From: Tellurirhabdus rosea
GTDB taxonomy: Bacteria > Bacteroidota > Bacteroidia > Cytophagales > Spirosomataceae
Length of the DNA: 64,000 nucleotides
NCBI RefSeq assembly: GCF_026278345.1
Contig: NZ_CP111085.1
Location: forward strand, 632,001 to 696,000
Direction: 5' to 3'
Shown here: one piece after another, positions 35,191 to 41,699 of the stretch
How the letters are laid out: the number at the start of each line of letters is the position of its first letter
Position numbering within the stretch: the stretch's first letter is position 1
Translations under genes and position numbers: made by a program
Notes under the pieces: model-generated
Database searches by the model: none
Seen by the model: only the letters and a program-made list of their open reading frames with translations
What the model was told of the DNA's origin: nothing

Positions 35191-35566
35191 ATGTTTGATC
35201 GTTACGCGATGGGTGGAGGGGATGTATGGCATTTCTATAAACGTTAGATCGCTATGCGATGGATGGGCGGGAGACGGGGCTGGTGCTATAAACGTTGGAT
35301 CGCTACGCGATAAAACAATGCCGTTGACAAACCCATTTGGCTTGTCCTCTCAATCAGGAGGCATGTCAAGTAGACCCACGAAAAGCCTCATTACAAGCGG
35401 TCCAGCAATCATGAAACTCGGCACGAAGCTAAGAATCCTATCGCGTCGCGATCCAACGTTGGTAGCAACAGCCCCATCTCCCACCCTGTCCATCCATCGC
35501 GTAGCGATCAAAGGTTTGTAGCCATCACGCGTCCCCGCCCCATCCATCGCGTAGCGATCAAACCGA
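35191..35566. repeat. Six-unit palindromic repeat array arranged as a large cruciform
   Basis: Six copies of a unit centred on ATCGCTACGCGAT occur at 35198, 35248, 35299, 35440, 35496 and 35546. The first three read forward (ACGTTNGATCGCTACGCGAT then GGRTGGG), the last three are their inverted complement. Within each arm the units are about 50-56 bp apart, so arms of about 120-125 bp face each other across a roughly 130-bp middle with no similarity or gene. The 703-bp gap between the GntR gene and rhaI therefore holds this array, a terminator, one operator and a small hairpin, and no credible gene. It resembles REP/MITE-like elements; no transposase is present. Confidence 0.75.
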
Positions 35567-35635
35567 CTTGCCCACCGGGGACGGCGGAAACGGGCCGGGC
35601 CTTCCGGGCGCACAACGTCTCCACTTTTTCGCTTA

Positions 35636-35653
35636 CAGGAGAGTTCAGAACAG
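35636..35653 (+). promoter_or_regulatory. Candidate operator upstream of rhaI
   Basis: CAGGAGAGTTCAGAACAG: full CAGGAGAGTT decamer followed at 10-bp spacing by CAGAACAG. It lies about 118 bp before the rhaI start. Confidence 0.5.
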
Positions 35654-35714
35654 TTAGAATTTAGAAATGCCTTCTTTTGTCATCTGGAAGCTTTATTCAT
35701 CATAGGTAAGGTAG

Positions 35715-35742
35715 TAAGCCCGTTGGATTTCTGATGGGCTTA
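35715..35742 (+). promoter_or_regulatory. Small hairpin in the rhaI leader
   Basis: TAAGCCC (35715-35721) pairs with GGGCTTA (35736-35742) around a 14-nt loop, 29 bp before the rhaI ATG, followed by TTTGT. It could be a leader hairpin or weak attenuator; the stem is short. Confidence 0.3.
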
Positions 35743-35771
35743 TTTGTACCTTTCAGTAAACTCTTAGCCAG

Positions 35772-37052
35772 ATGATTAACCAGGAACGCATACAAGAACT
35801 CAACCAGCCGTTAGCGAGCGAACACCAGCTGCGGCTGTCATACCTGACCGATTTGCTGGGCCGCCGGGGCCTCGACGTTAACGCCCTCGTGAGCCAGATT
35901 GCAGCGCTGCAGGTGGCGATTCCAAGCTGGGCACTGGGTACGGGCGGAACGCGTTTCGGACGGTATGCTGGCGGCGGCGAACCCCGTTCGCTGGAAGAAA
36001 AGATTGAGGATGTCGGCCTGCTCAACGCCCTGAACCGCTCTTCCAACTCTATTTCCCTGCACATCCCCTGGGATATCCCGACCGACGCGGAAGCCATCAA
36101 ACAGCGGCTCGCCGAGGCCGGGCTGGTCATCGACTCGGTCAATTCCAACACGTTTCAGGACCAGAAAGACCAGGCGTATTCCTATAAATTCGGGTCGCTC
36201 TGCCATACCGAGGAGCGCGTTCGCCAGCAGGCCATCGAACACAACATCGACTGCATCCGGTACGGCCGCCAGCTCGACGCCAAAACCCTGACGGTCTGGC
36301 TCGCCGACGGTTCCAACTTTCCCGGCCAGCAGCATTTCCGCCGCGCCTACCAGCGCACGGCCGATTCGCTGGCCCAGATTTATGAAGCCATGCCGTCGGA
36401 CTGGACAATGCTGATCGAATACAAGCCGTACGAGCCGCATTTCTATTCAATGATCATTCCCGACTGGGGCACTTCGTATTCACTTTGCCAGCAGGTAGGT
36501 CAGAACGCGCAGGTGCTGGTGGATTTGGGTCACCACCTGCCCAATACCAACATCGAGCAGATCGTCGGACGGCTCCTGCACCTGGGTCGCTTGGGCGGGT
36601 TCCACTTCAACGGCTCGATGTACGGCGACGACGACCTGACCACGGGCAGCATCAAGCCGTTCCAGCTGTTCCTGATCTTCAACGAACTGGCCGACGCGGC
36701 GGTGGACGCCCTGGTGAAAAACCCGACGGTGGCGTACATGATCGACGCCAGCCACAACACCAAAGACCCGCTGGAAGACCTCCTGCAATCGGTTCAGAAC
36801 ATTCTTTCGGCCTACGCCAAAGCCCTGATCGTGGACCGCGCGGCGCTGGAAGAAGCCCAGGTTACCAACGATGTCGTTCGGGCAGAAGAGATTCTGAAAG
36901 ATGCGTTCCTGACGGACGTACGGCCGCTGGTGGCGGAAGCCATGCAGCAGAGCGGCGGGGCACTGGACCCCATCGCGGCGTTCCGGCAGTTGCAGGTTCG
37001 CGAACAACGCATTCAGCAGCGGGGTAAACTCAGCGTGGCGACAGGATTATGA
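35772..37052 (+). CDS. rhaI: L-rhamnose isomerase (RhaI type)
   Basis: A 426-aa cytosolic TIM-barrel isomerase that interconverts L-rhamnose and L-rhamnulose. It matches the RhaI form found in Pseudomonas stutzeri, Bacteroidota and others rather than E. coli RhaA. Typical segments are VAIPSWALGTGGTRFGRYAGGGEPRSLEEKI, SLHIPWDIPTDAEAIKQRLAEAGL, then KFGSLCHTEERVR, WLADGSNFPGQQHFRRAYQRT and VLVDLGHHLPNTNIEQIVGRLLHLGRLGGFHFNGSMYGDDDLTTGSI, which hold the expected metal ligands. Its stop overlaps the rhamnulokinase start by 4 nt (ATGA), a sign of translational coupling. An operator lies upstream. Confidence 0.95.
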   Translation: MINQERIQELNQPLASEHQLRLSYLTDLLGRRGLDVNALVSQIAALQVAIPSWALGTGGTRFGRYAGGGEPRSLEEKIEDVGLLNALNRSSNSISLHIPWDIPTDAEAIKQRLAEAGLVIDSVNSNTFQDQKDQAYSYKFGSLCHTEERVRQQAIEHNIDCIRYGRQLDAKTLTVWLADGSNFPGQQHFRRAYQRTADSLAQIYEAMPSDWTMLIEYKPYEPHFYSMIIPDWGTSYSLCQQVGQNAQVLVDLGHHLPNTNIEQIVGRLLHLGRLGGFHFNGSMYGDDDLTTGSIKPFQLFLIFNELADAAVDALVKNPTVAYMIDASHNTKDPLEDLLQSVQNILSAYAKALIVDRAALEEAQVTNDVVRAEEILKDAFLTDVRPLVAEAMQQSGGALDPIAAFRQLQVREQRIQQRGKLSVATGL

Positions 37053-38374
37053 AAAAGGCCGTCTACGCCGTTTTTGACATCGGCAAAACCAACAAAAAAC
37101 TCCTCCTGTTCGACGAGGACCAGCAGGTTCTGGAAGAGCGACAGGAGGTTTTCGCAGAAATTAAGGACGAAGACGGTTTTCCCTGCGACGACGTAGACCG
37201 CCTCACCGAATGGCTGCTGGCGACCTGGGCGGATTTGCAGCGGGATGCCCGGTACGCGGTGAAAGGCGTCAATTTTACGGCGTACGGAGCCAGTTTTGTG
37301 CACATCGGGCACGACGGAAAACCCGTTCTGCCGCTGTACAACTACCTTAAACCGCTGCCCGAAGCCGTAGCCGCTCAATTCTACGCCGAATTGGACGAAC
37401 ACGCCGACGCCTTTGCTGCCTGCACCTGCTCGCCCCGCCTCGGCATGCTCAATTCGGGACTGCAACTGTACTGGATCAGGCACACAAAGCCGGACGTTTA
37501 CCAGCGCATTCGGTATTCGCTCCACCTGCCGCAGTACCTTTCGTTCCTGCTGTCGGGCGAAACGTTCAGCGATTATACCTCCGTGGGCTGCCATACGGCG
37601 CTCTGGAATTTTCAGAAAGGCGACTACCATACCTGGGTCAAACGCGAACGCATCGACGAGAAACTGGCGCCCCTGACGCGGGATTCGGTGGCTTCGGTGG
37701 TGGACGGCGTGCTGGTCGGGATTGGGCTGCACGACAGCTCGGCGGCCCTGATGCCGTACCTGCTCCAGTCGGAAGACCCGTTCCTGCTGATTTCGACCGG
37801 GACGTGGTGCATCAACCTGAATCCGTTCAACAACGCCCCGCTGACGACCGACGGACTCCACCGCGATTGTCTGAGTTACCTTTCTCCGAAAGGCCGACAG
37901 ACCAAAGCTTCGCGGGTGTTTTTCGGTCGGGAACACGATTTTCAGACGGAGCGGATTGCCGCCCATTTCGGTCTGGCCCCAGACTTCTACAAGTCCCTGG
38001 CGTTTGCCCGCCCGGTTTCGCCGCTGAAGCCCTTCCGGCCCGCCTGCATGAGCGGCACGGGACCGTTCCCGGACCAGCCCGCCGCCGACTGGGATCTGAG
38101 CGTCTACGCCTCCGCCGAAGAAGCCTACCAGCACCTGATGGACGGCCTGCTGGACATTCTGCAGGAGTCTATTTCGCTGATCGACACCGGCGAACGCATT
38201 CTGTACATCGACGGCGGGTTTGCCCGTAACGCCGTGTTCATGCAGGGACTGGCCAAACGGTTCCCCGACCGGTCGATCCGGACGCTGGACGTACCGCAGG
38301 CCACGGCGCTGGGAGCCATGATGCACCTGCAGCAGGGCGAGGCGCACCGGCAAACGCGGTTGTTGTTTACCTGA
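37049..38374 (+). CDS. Rhamnulokinase-type FGGY carbohydrate kinase
   Basis: A 441-aa cytosolic FGGY-family kinase. The N-terminal phosphate-1 region reads YAVFDIGKTNKKLLLFDED. VNFTAYGASFVHIG and the hexokinase-like active-site part TSVGCHTALW follow. The second domain has ISTGTWCINLNPF and the adenosine motif YIDGGFARNAVFMQGLAKRFPD with TALGAMMHL. Overlap with rhaI makes L-rhamnulose the expected substrate, giving L-rhamnulose-1-phosphate for RhaD. It differs from classical RhaB in its sequence signatures, so I describe it by role. Inverted repeats and a tandem array follow before lutA. Confidence 0.88.
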   Translation: MKKAVYAVFDIGKTNKKLLLFDEDQQVLEERQEVFAEIKDEDGFPCDDVDRLTEWLLATWADLQRDARYAVKGVNFTAYGASFVHIGHDGKPVLPLYNYLKPLPEAVAAQFYAELDEHADAFAACTCSPRLGMLNSGLQLYWIRHTKPDVYQRIRYSLHLPQYLSFLLSGETFSDYTSVGCHTALWNFQKGDYHTWVKRERIDEKLAPLTRDSVASVVDGVLVGIGLHDSSAALMPYLLQSEDPFLLISTGTWCINLNPFNNAPLTTDGLHRDCLSYLSPKGRQTKASRVFFGREHDFQTERIAAHFGLAPDFYKSLAFARPVSPLKPFRPACMSGTGPFPDQPAADWDLSVYASAEEAYQHLMDGLLDILQESISLIDTGERILYIDGGFARNAVFMQGLAKRFPDRSIRTLDVPQATALGAMMHLQQGEAHRQTRLLFT

Positions 38375-38376
38375 AT

Positions 38377-38466
38377 CTGTTTTCAGTTTACTGTTTTCTG
38401 TTTTCCGTTGCTGCGAAATGAGGAGACACTGAAGACGGAAAACTGAAAACACAAAACGGAAAACGG
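38377..38466. repeat. Word-repeat inverted element after the rhamnulokinase gene
   Basis: Left arm 38377-38410 (TGTTTTC/AGTTTAC words) and right arm about 38426-38466 (GAAAACTG, AAAACGGAAAACGG) pair imperfectly. The element starts 2 bp after the stop codon and is probably a terminator or RNA end-protecting hairpin of the rhaI-kinase transcript. Confidence 0.5.
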
Positions 38467-38483
38467 TTGCATGTTTTGGATAG

Positions 38484-38772
38484 CCCACGGATTTATCCGT
38501 GGGTCAACGCGATTGCCGACCGGAGTCCGGTGAAACCGTTAAACCGGTTTGGCCAACGGCGAAAGGAGACCGTTATGACCCACGGTTCAAATCGTGGGTT
38601 ACGAATTGATGTCCTTCGACCTGATGGATACCTCTGTGGTTCACGAATTGATATCCTTCGAACTGACGGATACATCCGTGGGTTACAAACTGATACTCTT
38701 CGACCTGACGGATACATCCGTGGTTTGCGAAATGAAACCGTTTGACCCCGCGATTAAACCCGTGGGTTACGG
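38484..38772. repeat. Palindromes and four tandem 42-bp repeats before lutA
   Basis: The perfect palindromic arms CCCACGG/CCGTGGG at 38484-38503 and a related copy at 38578-38598 precede four tandem 42-bp units (38594-38635, 38636-38677, 38678-38719, 38720-38761), then a 11-bp start of a fifth. Unit start is GTGGGTTACGAATTGAT and each unit ends in a GGATACATCC-like half-palindrome that joins the next GTGG. Because 42 is a multiple of 3, several frames stay open across the array, but the peptides look artefactual. The array ends 41 bp before the lutA start, so it lies in the promoter or leader zone. No gene is seen in the 439-bp gap. Confidence 0.75.
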
Positions 38773-38813
38773 ACGGGCGAGGCTGGATTTTATACTGAAG
38801 GAACTCAAACATC

Positions 38814-39554
38814 ATGAAAGTCGCCCTCTTCATCCCCTGTTATGTTGACCAGTTCTACCCGCAGGTAGGCATCTCGATGGTGCAGTTGCTGCGTAAGCTG
38901 GACGTTCAGGTGGACTTTCCGGCCGAGCAGACCTGCTGCGGCCAGCCGATGGCGAACAGCGGCTGCGAACAGGATGCCGTGCCGGTCTATCACCATTTTG
39001 TCCGGACCTTCGGCGATTACGATTACATCGTGGCCCCGTCGGGAAGCTGCGTTTACCACGTCCGGAAGCATTTCAACATCATCGAGCAGACGCCCACGGT
39101 GAAACACGTCCGGGCCAGCACCTACGAACTGGTCGATTTTCTGACCTCGGTGCTGGACGTAAAAACCCTGCCCGGCACCTTCCCGTACAAAGTCGGCCTG
39201 CACCTTAGCTGCCACGGCCAGCGGGGACTGCGGCTGGCAACGGATACCGAAATGACCCCCACTCCCGACAGCTCGGTGCACCGGCTGCTGCGGTCGATGG
39301 ACGGACTCGAACTGACCGAACTGGACCGTCCCGATGAGTGTTGTGGCTTTGGCGGAACGTTTTGCGTGGCCGAAGAAGCCGTCTCGGCCCGCATGGGTCA
39401 GGACCGCGTCGCCGACCACGTCCGCAACGGAACCCAGGTCCTTACGGGCGGCGATATGTCCTGCCTGATGCATCTGGAAGGCATTGTCCGCCGCCAGAAA
39501 CTAGGAGTTAAAGTAATGCACGTTGCCGAAATCCTTAACGGGAACCAGCCATGA
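38814..39554 (+). CDS. lutA: L-lactate utilisation protein LutA (Fe-S oxidoreductase, CCG domains)
   Basis: A 246-aa cytosolic protein with two cysteine-rich CCG domains: CCGQPMANSGC (41-51) and CCGFGGTFCV (176-185), as in heterodisulfide reductase-type subunits. LutA, LutB and LutC together oxidise L-lactate to pyruvate with a quinone-linked electron route. It is first of lutABC, with lutB overlapping it by 4 nt. Downstream of the rhamnose genes it would consume the L-lactate made by the RhaD fusion. Confidence 0.93.
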   Translation: MKVALFIPCYVDQFYPQVGISMVQLLRKLDVQVDFPAEQTCCGQPMANSGCEQDAVPVYHHFVRTFGDYDYIVAPSGSCVYHVRKHFNIIEQTPTVKHVRASTYELVDFLTSVLDVKTLPGTFPYKVGLHLSCHGQRGLRLATDTEMTPTPDSSVHRLLRSMDGLELTELDRPDECCGFGGTFCVAEEAVSARMGQDRVADHVRNGTQVLTGGDMSCLMHLEGIVRRQKLGVKVMHVAEILNGNQP

Positions 39555-40996
39555 ACCACGCTCAACGCGCCGACCAGTTTACCCAGGATACCGAACGCAC
39601 CACCTGGCACGACCAGACCCTCTGGTTTGTCCGCCAGAAACGCGACCGGATGGCTTATTCCATCCCCGAATTTCAGCAACTCCGGGACCTGGCCTCCCAG
39701 ATCAAGGACCACACGCTCAGCAAACTGGACGAATACCTGGTTCAGTTTGAGGAGAACGCCCGCCAAAACGGCGTGCAGATTCACTGGGCGGCGGATGCCG
39801 AAGAACACAACCGGATTGTGCTGGACATTCTCCGGAAAAACAACGTCCGGCGGCTGGTCAAAAGCAAGTCGATGCTAACGGAGGAATGCCACCTGAATCC
39901 GTTCCTGATTAAAAACGGCGTGGAAGTGGTCGATACCGACCTCGGCGAACGCATCGTGCAGCTGCGCGACGAGCCGCCAAGCCATATCGTGCTGCCCGCC
40001 ATTCACCTCAAAAAAGAGGACGTGGGCGAGACGTTCCACCAGCACCTCGGCACCCCGGCGGGCGAAAAAGACCCGCAGCGACTGACCGAGGCCGCCCGCC
40101 AGCACCTCCGCGAACGATTTGTGGCCGCCGACGCCGCACTGACCGGCGTGAACTTTGCCATCGCCGAAACGGGCGGATTTGTCGTCTGCACCAACGAAGG
40201 CAATGCCGATCTGGGCGTTAATCTTGCCAAAATTCATATCGCGTCAACGGGGATCGAGAAGCTGCTGCCGGAACTGCGGCACCTCGGCGTCTTTACGCGC
40301 CTGCTGGCCCGCTCGGCCACCGGTCAGCCCGTTACGACCTATACCTCCCATTTTACAAAACCGGTCGAAGGCGGGCAGCTCCATATCGTGCTGGTCGATA
40401 ACGGCCGGACGCGGCAACTGGGCCGTCCGGATTTCCGGAATTCCCTCAAATGCATCCGCTGCGGGGCCTGCATGAACACCTGCCCGGTGTACCGGCGCAG
40501 CGGCGGACATAGCTACGATTTCACGGTTCCCGGCCCGATTGGGGCTATTCTTTCGCCGAACGTAGACCTGAGCAAACACGCCGATCTGCCGTTTGCGTCC
40601 ACGCTCTGCGGCTCCTGTTCGGATGTGTGCCCGGTCAAAATTGACATTCACACGCAACTGTACAAGTGGCGGCAGCAAGTGGCCAAAGAAGGCGCTTTGC
40701 CGGCAAGCAAGAAGTGGAGCATGAAAGCCTTGTCCGGCGTGCTTTCCCGCCCGGGTCTGTACCGGTTCGGCGGAGCTTTTGCCCGGACGATGCTGAAAAT
40801 ACTGCCCCACGGACTCACCCACGCCCGGCTGTTCAACCCCTGGGCCAAAGCCCGCGAAATGCCCGAGCCGCCCAAACAGAGCTTCCGCGAATGGTTTGAG
40901 CAGGAGACGAAAAATGAACCGCAGCGGCGGGCCGCAACTAAAAATGAACAGGAAAAAAGGCCCTCGGCGACATCCACTCCTGAGGTCAGCCCGTAA
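39551..40996 (+). CDS. lutB: L-lactate utilisation protein LutB (iron-sulfur, LUD domain)
   Basis: A 481-aa cytosolic protein. The N-terminal LUD domain (about 60-290) has LVKSKSMLTEE, then NFAIAETGGFVVCTNEGN. Two ferredoxin-type cluster motifs follow: CIRCGACMNTCPV (301-313) and CGSCSDVCPVKID (353-365). It overlaps lutA by 4 nt (ATGA). After about residue 455 the tail (KNEPQRRAATKNEQEKRP) repeats KNE and is low in complexity. The DNA there carries AAAAATGAAC twice, like the stutter words that follow in the intergenic region, so the C-terminus may have been extended by such a repeat. Confidence 0.93.
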   Translation: MNHAQRADQFTQDTERTTWHDQTLWFVRQKRDRMAYSIPEFQQLRDLASQIKDHTLSKLDEYLVQFEENARQNGVQIHWAADAEEHNRIVLDILRKNNVRRLVKSKSMLTEECHLNPFLIKNGVEVVDTDLGERIVQLRDEPPSHIVLPAIHLKKEDVGETFHQHLGTPAGEKDPQRLTEAARQHLRERFVAADAALTGVNFAIAETGGFVVCTNEGNADLGVNLAKIHIASTGIEKLLPELRHLGVFTRLLARSATGQPVTTYTSHFTKPVEGGQLHIVLVDNGRTRQLGRPDFRNSLKCIRCGACMNTCPVYRRSGGHSYDFTVPGPIGAILSPNVDLSKHADLPFASTLCGSCSDVCPVKIDIHTQLYKWRQQVAKEGALPASKKWSMKALSGVLSRPGLYRFGGAFARTMLKILPHGLTHARLFNPWAKAREMPEPPKQSFREWFEQETKNEPQRRAATKNEQEKRPSATSTPEVSP

Positions 40997-41002
40997 ATCG
41001 CG

Positions 41003-41031
41003 ATTCATTATTCATTTTCCATTCTTCATTA
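41003..41031. repeat. TTCATT-word run before lutC
   Basis: Words TTCATTA, TTCATTTT and CATTCTTCATTA end 4 bp before the lutC start. They share the 12-mer CATTCTTCATTA with 29353-29384. Weak complementarity to AAAAATGAAC words inside the end of lutB suggests an eroded inverted repeat. Confidence 0.35.
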
Positions 41032-41035
41032 CCTC

Positions 41036-41602
41036 ATGTCCTCAAGAGACCAAATCCTTGCCGCCATCCGGCAGAACCGTCCCGAAACCGTTCCGGCTCC
41101 GATCCTGCCCGAGTTCGGCGGGGATGCGTCCCTGGAGAAATTCACCACGATTCTGGAAAGCATCGGCGGACGGGTCGTGCGGCTGGAAAGCGAGGCGGCT
41201 TTACCGGCCTATATCAAATCCGAATTTCCCGAATTTACCCGCATTGCCTCACCCCTGTTCCCGGCTTCGGTAGCCATTACCAGCGATACGCCCAAACCTA
41301 CGCTGGAAACCATCGAACTGGCCGTCCTGAAAGGAGATTTCGGGGTAGCCGAAAACGGGGCCATCTGGGTACCCGAACCGGCCATGCTCAACCGGTCGCT
41401 GCCGTTTATCACCCAGCATCTGGTGCTCGTGATTGCGGAAAGCAGCCTCGTTCCGACCATGCACGTCGCCTACGAGCGCATCCGGCACCCGGGCGGTTAC
41501 GGCGTCTTCATCGCCGGACCGAGCAAAACGGCGGACATCGAGCAGTCGCTGGTCATCGGGGCGCACGGCGCGCGGACCATGACGGCGGTGGTTGTCCCGT
41601 AA
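41036..41602 (+). CDS. lutC: L-lactate utilisation protein LutC (LUD domain)
   Basis: A 188-aa protein made of a single LUD domain: SSRDQILAAIRQNRP at the start, then ELAVLKGDFGVAENGAIWV (the conserved adENGai segment), LVLVIAESSLVPTMHVAYERI and FIAGPSKTADIEQSLVIGAHGARTM, all diagnostic. It completes the LutABC lactate oxidation set. It lies 39 bp after lutB. A glycosidase gene follows about 100 bp later on the same strand. Confidence 0.92.
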   Translation: MSSRDQILAAIRQNRPETVPAPILPEFGGDASLEKFTTILESIGGRVVRLESEAALPAYIKSEFPEFTRIASPLFPASVAITSDTPKPTLETIELAVLKGDFGVAENGAIWVPEPAMLNRSLPFITQHLVLVIAESSLVPTMHVAYERIRHPGGYGVFIAGPSKTADIEQSLVIGAHGARTMTAVVVP

Positions 41603-41699
41603 AGTCTTTTCCATTACCGCAGCGACAAGGGGATTTGCAGACGCAGGCGTTCAGCCACGCGGCCAACCTTCCGTGTCTTTTGTTCCCCCATCCTTTTCC

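Noticed and set aside
35162-35521. Open frame of 119 codons in the gap between the GntR and rhaI genes
   Set aside because: It is made of the repeated palindromic units and has no family resemblance; it is open because of the repeat composition.
38594-38772. CRISPR-like array
   Set aside because: The units are directly adjacent 42-bp tandem repeats with no unique spacers and no cas genes.
38467-38848. Overlapping open frames with 14-residue peptide repeats before lutA
   Set aside because: The 42-bp unit is a multiple of three, so several frames on both strands stay open at once; no frame has a start context or domain that favours it.
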